A stretch of DNA of 64,000 nt. It comes from Carbonactinospora thermoautotrophica. Lineage in GTDB: Bacteria; Actinomycetota; Actinomycetes; Streptomycetales; Carbonactinosporaceae. The position numbers were made by a program, and so were the translations under genes. The DNA is taken from NCBI RefSeq assembly GCF_001543895.1, contig NZ_JYIJ01000014.1:248001-312000 (forward strand), in the 5' to 3' direction. The notes under the pieces are model-generated. The model saw only the letters and a list, made by a program, of their open reading frames with translations, ran no database searches and was not told the origin of the DNA. Position 1 is the stretch's first letter; every line of letters starts with the position of its first letter. Shown piece by piece: positions 8,107 through 17,557 of this stretch.

Positions 8107-8586
8107 GTGGTCACGGCGCGCGCATCGGTCGTGCTGCTCAGGCAGGATTTCCCCGCCAAGCCTGAGTCGGTGCCGTCAGCCCGCCGGGCCGCCTACTCCG
8201 CGGTGGCGGGGCTCTGCGACGAAGAGACGGCCCAGGTGATCGTGCACCTTGTCTCCGAGCTGGTCACGAACGCGATCCAGGCCATCACCCAACGACTCGC
8301 CCGCACCCCGCCAGGCGCGCAGGCGACCGCCGCCCCGCCGGTGGTGACGCTCGCCCTCGGCCACGCCGACGGGGTGGTACGCATCGAGGTCGCCGATCCG
8401 ATCCTGCGCGCGCCTGCCGTCCGGGTCGCGCACGAGTTCGACGAGGGCGGCCGTGGGCTGTACCTCGTCGCGCTCCAGTCCCGCTGCTGGGGATGGGAGG
8501 TGCGCGCGCACCGCAAGATCGTGTGGTGCGAGGTGGCTCTCCGAGCGGGCTGCCCGGCTCATGGCGACCGGTCCGGCCCTGCTTGA
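8107..8586 (+). CDS. GHKL ATP-binding protein (anti-sigma-factor/kinase-like HATPase)
   Basis: A 159-residue single-domain HATPase of the RsbW/SpoIIAB-like superfamily, abundant in Streptomyces. The N-box is at residues ~45-53 (SELVTNAIQA). It is followed by VVRIEVADPIL (G1-like Asp) and a G-box, DEGGRGLYLVAL (~118-129). GTG 8107 has GGAGG 4-5 nt upstream. It probably binds ATP and a protein partner in a regulatory switch. The DUF397 gene and the decayed XRE gene next to it suggest that it belonged to a three-part regulator module. Confidence 0.85.
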   Translation: MVTARASVVLLRQDFPAKPESVPSARRAAYSAVAGLCDEETAQVIVHLVSELVTNAIQAITQRLARTPPGAQATAAPPVVTLALGHADGVVRIEVADPILRAPAVRVAHEFDEGGRGLYLVALQSRCWGWEVRAHRKIVWCEVALRAGCPAHGDRSGPA

Positions 8587-8681
8587 CGTGGGGTGCTTGA
8601 CGTGGGGTGTGCGGCCGGGTCAGGGCAGTGCTCGCACCCGGCGCTTCCAGCGATCGAGCACGGGTGTCGACCGCTGACAAC

Positions 8682-8712
8682 ATACCCCAGGAGGGTATTT
8701 TCCGGTACGGAA
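8682..8712 (+). promoter_or_regulatory. Two adjacent palindromes upstream of the 8779 gene
   Basis: ATACCC (8682-8687) and GGGTAT (8693-8698) form an inverted repeat closely resembling CsoR/CstR operators, like those at 37711 and 38124 in this window. Immediately after it, TTCCG-GTA-CGGAA (8700-8712) is a second perfect palindrome. Both lie 70-100 bp upstream of the next gene, in a locally AT-richer stretch that looks like a promoter region. They are operator candidates only. Confidence 0.4.
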
Positions 8713-8778
8713 GAAATGAAATGGCTTCGGGATTCCCAGGGTAAGGATCTGGTAGGTCTGCAAGAAGGAGTGGTCGCT

Positions 8779-9255
8779 GTGGCGGATGTTCTCGGGGTCG
8801 ATCAGGCCACCGCGGTCAAGGTGTTGGCAGGCGCCGCGTTCCTAGGTGTCTCGATGGGAGCGTTCACCGCGTTCACCCGGGGCGGTCCCTCGGGTGCCGC
8901 GCCCACGCCGACGGTCACGGTCACCGTGTCGACGCCGGTCCAGGCGCCGACACAGCGGCCCCTGGGCCCCGCCGAGCCCGCCTCAGGACCGGGCGAGCGG
9001 TCCTGGTCCGAGGAGGACGTCGGCCAACGCGACACGAGGGACCAGGGCAGCCAGTACCGCGACCACGCCCGCTTCCCGGACGTGGACGAGGACCGTGGCC
9101 ACGGCGACGTGGAGCAGGACAAGGGCGACGGCGACGACCGGCCGGAGTCCGGCTCCTCCACCTCTGCCCCTGAGTCCACGCCGACCACCGGTCCGAGGGA
9201 ACCGGAGCCGGAGCCGGCTCCGGAGAAGCGGGAGCGCTCGGGCTCGGCGGCCTGA
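8779..9255 (+). CDS. Hypothetical protein with one membrane segment and an acidic low-complexity tail
   Basis: A 158-residue protein. GTG 8779 is chosen because AAGGAG is 8 nt upstream; an ATG at 8716 lacks a site. The N-terminus is followed by one hydrophobic helix (VLAGAAFLGVSMGAFTAF, ~17-34). A long, charged, Pro/Glu/Asp-rich region rich in repeats such as PEPEPAPE follows, and is probably disordered. I recognise no domain. A single-pass protein with a disordered acidic domain would fit a cell-surface or envelope-tethered role, but that is speculation. Confidence 0.6.
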   Translation: MADVLGVDQATAVKVLAGAAFLGVSMGAFTAFTRGGPSGAAPTPTVTVTVSTPVQAPTQRPLGPAEPASGPGERSWSEEDVGQRDTRDQGSQYRDHARFPDVDEDRGHGDVEQDKGDGDDRPESGSSTSAPESTPTTGPREPEPEPAPEKRERSGSAA

Positions 9256-9562
9256 TCAGCCGGCGGGTTCGCACCCGGTAGCTGCGGAGTCACCCTGGTC
9301 CCGCCACCCGGGTTGACCGGGGAGCCCGAACGGGGTGTCGGGGCGGTGCGGCCCGCAGGCGGCGCAGGGATCTTCCCGTACCGGTACGCGATGACGGGCG
9401 CGCCGAAGACGGCAGCTGGCGACGACCGCGTCGCTGGATTCTGGCCAGGACGCGGAGCGGTCAGACTGGTACCGGGAAAGGCCGCGGACCGGTGCCGGCG
9501 CGGTCCTGTCGAGAAGAGGGTTTCACGCGGCTAGCCTTACCGCCGGTAAGACCCAACCTGGA
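9256..9562. other. Intergenic, hutH upstream region
   Basis: 307 bp with no gene that I can support; a possible 73-codon frame at 9313-9534 has no homology-like features. The only clear element is the palindrome at 9536-9550. Confidence 0.5.
9536..9550 (+). promoter_or_regulatory. 15-bp palindrome just upstream of hutH
   Basis: CTTACC-GCC-GGTAAG is a perfect inverted repeat ending 12 bp before the first hutH ATG. No Shine-Dalgarno sequence lies between it and the gene, so it probably overlaps the promoter or transcript start and could be a repressor operator. Confidence 0.45.
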
Positions 9563-11122
9563 ATGGTGCCTATGACATCGACAACCGGACCGGTCCTGGT
9601 CGGCCCGAAGCCGCTCACCGAGGACGAGATCCTCGCCGTCGCCCGACGCGACGCCCCGGTGCGCCTCACCGAGGAGGCGCTCGCGGCCATGGCCGCCTCC
9701 CGCGCCCAGGTCGAGGCGCTCGCCGCCTCGCCGACCCCCGCCTACGGGGTCTCGACCGGCTTCGGCGCACTCGCCACCCGGCACATCCCGGCCGAGCTGC
9801 GCGCCCAACTCCAGCGCAGCCTCATCCGCTCCCACGCCGCCGGCTCCGGTCCGGAGGTCGAGCGCGAGGTCGTGCGCGCGCTCATGCTGTTGCGGCTGCG
9901 CACGCTCGCGACCGGCCGCACCGGCGTGCGGCCGCGCACCGCGCAGGCGCTCGCCGCGCTGCTCAACGCCGGGATCACGCCGGTCGTCCGCGAGTACGGG
10001 TCGCTCGGGTGCTCCGGCGACCTCGCCCCGCTCGCGCACGTCGCGCTCGCGCTCATGGGCGAAGGCGAGGTGCGCGACGCTGCCGGGGCGCTGCGGCCGG
10101 CCGCCGAGGCGCTGGCCGAGGCCGGGGTGGCGCCGGTCGAGCTCGCCGCCAAGGAAGGGCTCGCCCTCATCAACGGCACCGACGGCATGCTCGGCCAGCT
10201 CGTGCTCGCCTGCCACGACCTGGCCCGCCTGCTCCGCGTCGCCGATGTCGCCGCCGCGATGAGCGTGGAGGCGCTGCTCGGCACCGACCGGGTGTTCGCC
10301 GCCGACCTGCAGGCGCTGCGCCCCCACCCCGGCCAGGCCGCCTCCGCGGCCAACCTCACCGCGCTGCTCGCCGGGTCGGCCATCGTCGCCTCGCACCGCG
10401 GCCCGGAGTGCACGCGCGTGCAGGACGCGTACTCGCTGCGTTGCGCGCCGCAGGTCACCGGCGCCGCGCGCGACACGCTCGAGCACGCGCGGCTGGTCGC
10501 CGCCCGCGAGCTGGCCAGCGCCGTCGACAATCCGGTGGTGACCCCGGACGGTCGGGTCGAGTCCAACGGCAACTTCCACGGCGCGCCCGTCGCGTACGTG
10601 CTCGACTTCCTCGCGATCCCGGTGGCCGACGTCGCCTCCATGTCCGAGCGGCGCACCGACCGGATGCTCGACGTGGCCCGCTCCCATGGGCTGCCCGCGT
10701 TCCTCGCCGACGACCCGGGCGTGGACTCCGGCCACATGATCGCCCAGTACACGCAGGCCGCGATCGTGTCCGAGCTCAAGCGGCTGGCCGTACCCGCCTC
10801 GGTCGACTCGATCCCCAGCTCCGCTATGCAGGAGGACCACGTGTCCATGGGCTGGTCGGCCGCGCGCAAGCTGCGCCGGGCGATCGACGGGCTGGCCCGG
10901 GTGCTGGCGATCGAGATCCTGACCGCGGCCCGGGCGCTGGACCTGCGCGCCCCGCTCACGCCCGCCCCGGCGACCGCCGCGGTCGTCGCCGCGCTGCGCG
11001 CCCACGTCGGCGGTCCCGGCCCTGACCGGTACCTCTCCCCGGAGATCGAGACCACCGTCACCCTGGTCCGCGACGGCACCCTGCTCGCCGCCGCGGAGTC
11101 GGTCACCGGCCCGCTGTCCTGA
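9563..11122 (+). CDS. hutH: Histidine ammonia-lyase
   Basis: Catalyses L-histidine to trans-urocanate plus ammonia, the first step of histidine degradation. It is full length (519 aa; an ATG at 9572 gives 516). The catalytic cofactor is made autocatalytically from GSLGCSGDLAPLAH (~150-163): it is Cys-Ser-Gly, as in Streptomyces HutH, where most others have Ala-Ser-Gly. Also present are the family motifs YGVSTGFGALA (N-terminal Tyr loop), INGTDGMLG, RCAPQVTGA, DNPVV and SSAMQEDHVSMGW. No other hut gene is adjacent, which is normal in Streptomyces. Neither start has a clear ribosome-binding site. Confidence 0.95.
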   Translation: MVPMTSTTGPVLVGPKPLTEDEILAVARRDAPVRLTEEALAAMAASRAQVEALAASPTPAYGVSTGFGALATRHIPAELRAQLQRSLIRSHAAGSGPEVEREVVRALMLLRLRTLATGRTGVRPRTAQALAALLNAGITPVVREYGSLGCSGDLAPLAHVALALMGEGEVRDAAGALRPAAEALAEAGVAPVELAAKEGLALINGTDGMLGQLVLACHDLARLLRVADVAAAMSVEALLGTDRVFAADLQALRPHPGQAASAANLTALLAGSAIVASHRGPECTRVQDAYSLRCAPQVTGAARDTLEHARLVAARELASAVDNPVVTPDGRVESNGNFHGAPVAYVLDFLAIPVADVASMSERRTDRMLDVARSHGLPAFLADDPGVDSGHMIAQYTQAAIVSELKRLAVPASVDSIPSSAMQEDHVSMGWSAARKLRRAIDGLARVLAIEILTAARALDLRAPLTPAPATAAVVAALRAHVGGPGPDRYLSPEIETTVTLVRDGTLLAAAESVTGPLS

Positions 11123-11173
11123 TTGCCGAGGCCGGACGCGCGACGGCGCTGGCGATCGCTTCGCGGCGCCCGG

Positions 11174-11956
11174 TCAGCTTGAGGTCGCGTAGGAGAACTC
11201 AGCGGCGAGGTCCTGGGCGGTGCGCTTCAGCAGGGGGATGGCGCGCTCGAACAGTTGGTCGGTCATGCGGCCCTCAGGGCCGGAGATCGAGACGGCGGTG
11301 AGGGTGGGCGCGTTGGGGACGGCCACGGCGACGCAGCGGACGCCGATCTCCTGCTCGCCGTTGTCGACCGCGTACCCCCGCTCGCGGATCCGCTCCAGCT
11401 CGGCGAGCAGCACGTCGGGGTCGGTGATGGTGTGCTCGGTCTGCCGGGGCATGCCGATGCGGGCGAGGATGTCGCGGACCGTGGCGGGCGGGAGCAAGGC
11501 GAGCAACGCCTTGCCCACGGCGGTGCAGTGCGGGCTCACCCTCCGCCCGACCTCGGTGAACATGCGCATCGAGTAATGCCGGGAGGGGGCCTGCGCGACG
11601 TACACGACCTCGTCGCCGTCGAGCATGGCCATGTTCGCCGTCTCGCCGATCTCCTCGACGAGCTTGACCAGGTACGGGCGGGCCCAGCTGCCGACCTGGC
11701 GACTGGCGTTCTCGCCGAGCCGGATCAGGCGCGGGCCGAGCGCGTACCGCCGGGAGGGCTGCTGGCGGACGTACCCCTGGTTGACGAGGGTACGCAGCAG
11801 TCGGTGGATGGTGGGCAGCGGGAGGCCGGAGTCCCGGGCGAGCTGGCTCAGCCCGACCTCGCCCCCGGCGTCGGCTATGCATTCGAGCAGGGTGAACGCC
11901 CGCTCCAGCGACTGGACCCCACCGGTGCCGCTGCCCTTCGCGCTGGTTTCTGCCAC
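11174..11956 (-). CDS. IclR-family transcriptional regulator of the glyoxylate/malate synthase module
   Basis: A 260-residue IclR-type regulator: a winged-helix N-terminus (~14-75, SLERAFTLLECIADAGGEVGLSQLA, PTIHRLLRTLVNQGYV) and a C-terminal effector-binding domain (HCTAVGKALLALLP, ~145-158; EQEIGVRCVAVAVPN, ~200-214). It is divergent from malate synthase across a 164-bp gap with a TTCCGC/GCGGAA palindrome. In Streptomyces an IclR protein (AllR) next to malate synthase controls allantoin and glyoxylate use, and this is the most likely equivalent. Glyoxylate-type ligands are inferred, not shown. Confidence 0.88.
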   Translation of the reverse strand: MAETSAKGSGTGGVQSLERAFTLLECIADAGGEVGLSQLARDSGLPLPTIHRLLRTLVNQGYVRQQPSRRYALGPRLIRLGENASRQVGSWARPYLVKLVEEIGETANMAMLDGDEVVYVAQAPSRHYSMRMFTEVGRRVSPHCTAVGKALLALLPPATVRDILARIGMPRQTEHTITDPDVLLAELERIRERGYAVDNGEQEIGVRCVAVAVPNAPTLTAVSISGPEGRMTDQLFERAIPLLKRTAQDLAAEFSYATSS

Positions 11957-12000
11957 GGTGATCGTCTTCTCCCCGGACGTTTCGTGAGGCGGTGCCCGAT

Positions 12001-12015
12001 TTCCGCTTCGCGGAA
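12001..12015. promoter_or_regulatory. Palindromic operator candidate between the IclR and malate synthase genes
   Basis: TTCCGC-TTC-GCGGAA is a perfect 6-bp-arm palindrome, 45 bp upstream of the IclR start and 106 bp upstream of malate synthase. A weaker relative, TTTC-N9-GAAA, lies at 12051-12067. The position between divergent genes and the TTCCG/CGGAA arms fit an IclR-type autoregulated operator. Confidence 0.55.
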
Positions 12016-12120
12016 AGAATAGCGCGCCTTCGGATGTCGGGGATGGTTGTTTTCCGTATCGTAGAAATTACTATCCGAGATACAGAAGAAAATTCGTGCT
12101 GACGTCGAGGTGTGACACCA

Positions 12121-13713
<1,593 letters not shown>

Positions 13714-13810
13714 GCGAGGGGACCGGCGGCCGATGTCGGAGCGGATGGCCGGGAGCCCGCGTGGCCATGGTATGAGTGGTTATGACTAGCGCGATGACCG
13801 GCCACACCCT

Positions 13811-14080
13811 CCGTACCACCTGGCCCGCAACGGCGAGGACCTGGACGAGGTGATCGACCGGTACGCCGGCCGCGTCGGGCACGTGCAGGTCGCCGACGTA
13901 GCCTGCCGCCACCAGCCGGGCACCGGCGAGCTGGACGTCGACCGGTACCTGGCCCGGCTGGAGCGGGCGGGCTACCCCGGCTGGGTCGGCCTGGAGTACC
14001 AGCCGCTCGGTCCGAGCGCGGACAGCTTCGCCTGGCTACCCCGCGAGCGGCGCGGCGCCGGGCCGGCGCCCGGCACCTGA
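13811..14080 (+). pseudogene. hyi: Hydroxypyruvate isomerase, C-terminal fragment
   Basis: The frame ending at 14080 encodes the last ~89 residues of a hydroxypyruvate isomerase: YHLARNGEDLDEV, RVGHVQVADVACRHQPGTGELD, then YPGWVGLEYQPLGPSADSFAWL. Homology-like sequence begins abruptly near 13811. The preceding 100 bp after the malate synthase stop do not encode the missing ~170 N-terminal residues, so an internal deletion has removed most of the gene. The order malate synthase - hyi - glxR is the usual actinobacterial glyoxylate carboligase-pathway arrangement, which supports the identification. Confidence 0.8.
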
Positions 14081-14115
14081 GCCAGTCCCGGCACCTGAGC
14101 CAACGAGGAGAACGC

Positions 14116-15000
14116 ATGACCACCGTCGGATTCATCGGCCTGGGGATCATGGGCGGCCCCATGGCGGCCAACCTGGTCAAGGCCGGCTTCGACGTCGTCG
14201 GGTACAACCGCAGCCCGGAGAAGACCGCGAAGCTCGTGGCCCAGGGCGGCCGGGCCGCGGCCAGCGTCGCCGAGGCCGTCCGCGGCGCGGACGTCGTGAT
14301 CACCATGCTGCCGGACTCCCCCGACGTGCAGGCCGTCGCGCTGGGGGAGGACGGGATCCTGGCCAACGCCCGGGAGGGCCTGCTCTACCTCGACATGAGC
14401 ACCATCCGCCCGGACACGGCCAGGGCCGTCGCCGAGGCGGGCCGGGCCCGCGGCGTGCGGGTGCTGGACGCGCCGGTCAGCGGCGGGGAGCAGGGCGCGA
14501 TCGAAGGCAGCCTCTCGATCATGGTCGGCGGCGAGGCCGCGGACTTCGAGGCGGCCAGGCCCGTCCTGGCGGCGATGGGGTCGACGATCGTGCACGTCGG
14601 CCCGGCCGGGGCCGGCCAGACCGTGAAGGCCGCCAACCAGCTCATCGTCGCCGGCACCCTCGAGCTGATCGCCGAGGCGCTGGTGTTCCTCGAGACGCAC
14701 GGCGTGGACACCGAGGCGGCCGTCAAGGTGCTCGCCGGCGGGCTGGCCGGCAGCCGGATCCTGGAGCGCAAGGCCACCGGCATGATCGCACGGCGGTTCC
14801 AGCCCGGCTTCCGGGTCGAGCTGCACCACAAGGACCTCGGCATCGTCACCGCGGCGGCCCGCGAGGCCGGCGTGGCCATCCCGCTCGGCGCGGTCGTGGC
14901 CCAGCTCATGGGCGCGCTTAAGGCCCAGGGGTACGGCGACCTCGACCACAGTGCCCTGCTCAAGCTCGTCGAGCAGCTGTCCGGCCGAAACGCCGGCTGA
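14116..15000 (+). CDS. glxR: 2-hydroxy-3-oxopropionate (tartronate semialdehyde) reductase
   Basis: Reduces tartronate semialdehyde to D-glycerate with NAD(P)H in the glyoxylate-to-glycerate route. A 294-residue beta-hydroxyacid dehydrogenase: GFIGLGIMGGPMAANL (~5-20) is the Rossmann GxGxxG, DAPVSGGEQGA (~119-129) the substrate-binding motif, and GQTVKAANQL (~172) carries the catalytic Lys. GAGGAG lies 6 nt before ATG 14116. It is 35 bp downstream of the truncated hydroxypyruvate isomerase. It may remain useful as a general semialdehyde reductase although the isomerase step is broken. Confidence 0.93.
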   Translation: MTTVGFIGLGIMGGPMAANLVKAGFDVVGYNRSPEKTAKLVAQGGRAAASVAEAVRGADVVITMLPDSPDVQAVALGEDGILANAREGLLYLDMSTIRPDTARAVAEAGRARGVRVLDAPVSGGEQGAIEGSLSIMVGGEAADFEAARPVLAAMGSTIVHVGPAGAGQTVKAANQLIVAGTLELIAEALVFLETHGVDTEAAVKVLAGGLAGSRILERKATGMIARRFQPGFRVELHHKDLGIVTAAAREAGVAIPLGAVVAQLMGALKAQGYGDLDHSALLKLVEQLSGRNAG

Positions 15001-15294
15001 CCCCGGACCCGCACGGGCGGCCACCCACCCCCAGCACGGCGCGGGCGGCCACCCGGACCCGGCGGGAAACGCGAGCGCCGCAGCGCCCGCCAGGTGCCCC
15101 GTACCTCCGGGAGCCTTGGCACGACCGGATCTCGTGCGGGTGGTCACGCCCGAGGACGAGCAGCCCGCCGTCGAGCTCGCCACGTCCGGCGCCGCGTGCG
15201 TCGTCCACCCGTACGCCCTGCGCCACTGCCGCGGCTGCACCCTGCCACCCGGCCCGCCTGGACAGCTGGTTGCCGGCATCGGACAATCCCCGTC
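15001..15294. other. Intergenic, no recognised gene
   Basis: 294 bp, GC-rich, between glxR and the FHA gene. A plus-strand frame around 15110-15290 (DLVRVVTPEDEQPAVELA, then CRGCTLPPG) has a protein-like composition and could be the tail of a lost gene, but I cannot name it. Confidence 0.4.
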
Positions 15295-15840
15295 ATGGGG
15301 ATCTTGGAGCCAGGCGCGCACCCGGTGCGTCCCTCAGACCTGGAGCGGGAGCGGACCATCCGGGCGCTCCAGGGCCTCTCCGCCGAAGGGCGGCTGTCGT
15401 ACGACACCTTCGTGGGCCGGGTGGAGCGCGCGCTCACCACGCGCAGCCGTGACGAACTGGTCGAGCTGGTCCGTGACGCGCCGCCGAGGAGTCGCCTCGC
15501 GCAGCGGCTGATCGACTCCGTCGCGGCGCTCTCAGGGTTCCTCGCGCAGCTGCGCGCCGCCTGGCACCGGCCGCGGCTGCCCGGGCTGGCGCTGCCCGCC
15601 ACGGGCGTCGACCGGTTCCGCGTCGGCCGGGAGCCCCACTGCGACTTTCGGCTTTCCGACTCCACGGTGTCGCGGGTCCACGCCGAGCTGCGCCGCGAGG
15701 GCGACCGGTGGGTGATCATCGACCTCGGCTCCACCAACGGCACCCGGGTCAACGGATGGCGGGTGACCGGGCCGACCACGGTCCATCCCGGTGATGAGAT
15801 CACCTTCGGCCGGGTGAGCTTCCGCCTCACCGTCCGCTGA
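15295..15840 (+). CDS. DUF1707 + FHA domain protein
   Basis: A 181-residue signalling adaptor. Residues ~10-62 match DUF1707 (RPSDLERERTIRALQGLSAEGRLSYDTFVGRV), a small helical domain common in actinobacteria. Residues ~105-181 form a forkhead-associated domain with all phosphothreonine-binding residues: RVGREPHCDF, LSDSTVSRVHAEL and DLGSTNGTRVNG. It should bind Thr-phosphorylated partners of Ser/Thr kinases. ATG 15295 has no Shine-Dalgarno sequence but sits ~9 nt after GACAAT, so the mRNA may be leaderless. No kinase gene is adjacent. Confidence 0.88.
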   Translation: MGILEPGAHPVRPSDLERERTIRALQGLSAEGRLSYDTFVGRVERALTTRSRDELVELVRDAPPRSRLAQRLIDSVAALSGFLAQLRAAWHRPRLPGLALPATGVDRFRVGREPHCDFRLSDSTVSRVHAELRREGDRWVIIDLGSTNGTRVNGWRVTGPTTVHPGDEITFGRVSFRLTVR

Positions 15841-15949
15841 GCCCGCCGCGCGACCGTGCTTCCAGACACCGCACCCCGGGGGGGCGGTGGTGAGGACGCC
15901 ACACCGACTGGTTATCCTGTCTCGGCTCTGGAAACGAGGAGGCGACGCG

Positions 15950-16087
15950 ATGAATCCGGTCGAGCCGAGCGGCAAGGAGATGGCATTCCTCTTCCTTGGC
16001 ATCACTGCGGTGCTGTTGTTCGCGGCGCTCTTGGTGACGCTCACCGGTGAGCCGCTGCCGCAGACCACTCACGGCTACCACCTGTGA
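15950..16087 (+). CDS. Small single-pass membrane protein (45 aa)
   Basis: Starts at ATG 15950, 8 nt after a perfect GAGGAGG. The 45-residue product has a short acidic N-terminus (MNPVEPSGKEM), one hydrophobic helix (~12-33, FLFLGITAVLLFAALLVTL) and a short polar tail ending in HGYHL. The strong ribosome-binding site and following terminator argue that it is expressed. The function is unknown; such small envelope proteins often bind larger membrane partners. Confidence 0.75.
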   Translation: MNPVEPSGKEMAFLFLGITAVLLFAALLVTLTGEPLPQTTHGYHL

Positions 16088-16089
16088 CC

Positions 16090-16129
16090 CAGGGCCCCGG
16101 CTCCGGACACTCATCCGGCCCGGGGCCTG
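16090..16129 (+). terminator. Terminator hairpin after the small membrane protein
   Basis: CAGGGCCCCGG (16090-16100) pairs with CCGGGGCCTG (16120-16129) with one bulged G, starting 3 nt after the stop codon. Confidence 0.6.
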
Positions 16130-16378
16130 CGTTTGGTGAAGATCCGCCGAAACCCGGGAGAACCCGAACCGGCCCCGGTGCTCCGGATTCGGAGCGGCAA
16201 AGGCCCGACCGGGCTTCTCCTACCTGCGACCGGTAAGCGACTCAGCACAGGCCGATGGCTGCGGCGGCCACCACCACCGTGCCGAGCACGCGCCCTGGTC
16301 GCATTCTCACCGCCGAGGAACAACCTCGGTAGGGGTCGTGGCGGGAGCCGGGCGTTCCCGGGACCGGCGGCACGATGG

Positions 16379-17026
16379 CTACGCCGCCTGGTCGTCACGC
16401 GCCGTGACCAGGGCGTCCCCGCCGGCCAGCGGCCGGCGGCGGGCCCGCCGCCACTCGACGACCACGTACCCGATCGTGGCCGTGATGAAGACGCCCGCCA
16501 CGACCAGCGACAGCGTGCGCAGCCAGGGGGTGGCGTACGAGAAGTAGCCGAGCAGGACCAGGCCGACCGCCCAGCACAGGGCGCCGAGCACGTTCGCGGA
16601 GAGGAACCGGTGGTACGGCATCCGGCCTATACCTGCGATGACCGGCGTGAACGTGCGCACCCAGGGGATCCAGCGGGCCACCACCACCGCGAACCAGCCG
16701 TACCGGGCGTAGAACCGCTCCGCCCGCTCCACGTGCCGCGCGCCGAGCCGGCCGGAGCGACGCAGCAGGTACGGGCGGCCCAGCCGGTGCCCGCAGGCGT
16801 ACCCGACGGCGTCCCCCAGCACGGCGGCGGCGAACACGCCGAGGACGAGCACCGGGAGCGACACCCCCGAACCCGGGGTCGCGGCGAGGATCCCGGCGGC
16901 GAAGAGCACCGAGTCCCCGGGCAGGAAAAAGCCGAAGAGCAGGCCCGACTCGACGAAGACGAAGCCGAGGACGACCAGGTAGAAAGCCGTCGTGGTCAGC
17001 TCCGCGAGTTGCGGCTCCAAGGTCAT
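16379..17026 (-). CDS. DedA-family membrane protein
   Basis: A 215-residue polytopic inner-membrane protein of the DedA/SNARE-associated family, implicated in lipid (undecaprenyl phosphate or phospholipid) transport and proton-motive-force homeostasis. Visible family motifs are FVESGLLFGFFLPGDSVLF (~20-40, the re-entrant loop with conserved Glu and Asp), GDAVGYACGHRLGRP, and the basic ARWIPWVRTFTPVIAGIGRMPYHRF (~110-135) with its essential arginines. Four to five hydrophobic helices follow. ATG 17026 is preferred to GTG 17038; the GAGG upstream fits neither perfectly. The gene is monocistronic. Confidence 0.9.
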   Translation of the reverse strand: MTLEPQLAELTTTAFYLVVLGFVFVESGLLFGFFLPGDSVLFAAGILAATPGSGVSLPVLVLGVFAAAVLGDAVGYACGHRLGRPYLLRRSGRLGARHVERAERFYARYGWFAVVVARWIPWVRTFTPVIAGIGRMPYHRFLSANVLGALCWAVGLVLLGYFSYATPWLRTLSLVVAGVFITATIGYVVVEWRRARRRPLAGGDALVTARDDQAA

Positions 17027-17336
17027 GGCTGCGAGCACACCTCGAGCTTAGGACCTGCCCTGCCCCCGGCGCCGGCTGATCCGGGGGTTCGGCCCGGGAG
17101 CCACGTCCCGGGCCGAACCGGTGATCGGCTTGGATGGGCACCGAGGAGGGTCGGTACCGGATCCTCCGCTGAGGGTGTCCGTCAGGGGATCGTCCAGCAG
17201 ACCCCCACGCTGGGTTCCTGGCTGCGCGTGGAGTTGCCGGGTCAAGCCTCGTACGTCCGGTACGAAACGCCAAGATCCTAAGCAGGCTCCGGGACGACGC
17301 GGCTGGACGTGGCCTGCGCGAGCGGCCCGGCCAGGC

Positions 17337-17557
17337 TCAACCCTGACGCGCTGATTCGGGAAGTTTGAACAGCGTCAGGAAACGCTTGACCGACGTCTCG
17401 CCGCCCTCGGTGGTCACGTCGCCGGCGCTGATCGCCTCGGCGGGGTCGCGGCCGCCGTAGATGACTGCGGCGCGCGTGCCCGGGCCGGCCTCGATGGTGG
17501 CGTCGGGCTGCTCGACCGTGCCGCGGGTGATCTGGAAACGGTCCTCCTCGACCCTAG
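17337..17557 (-). pseudogene. C-terminal SCP2-like fragment of an HxlR-type regulator
   Basis: The minus strand reads EDRFQITRGTVEQPDATIEA, then TRAAVIYGGRDPAEAISAGD and VKRFLTLFKLPE, with a stop at 17337. This is the sterol-carrier-like C-terminal domain that follows the winged helix in actinobacterial HxlR regulators (end motif RFLTLFPLP). No winged-helix domain precedes it; instead it abuts the 3' end of the peptidase gene, overlapping its stop by 4 bp. It is therefore a truncated remnant with about 70 residues left. Confidence 0.7.

Noticed and set aside
9313-9534. A 73-codon frame upstream of hutH as a small gene
   Set aside because: No ribosome-binding site, no domain or membrane helix, and a composition like the other spurious frames.
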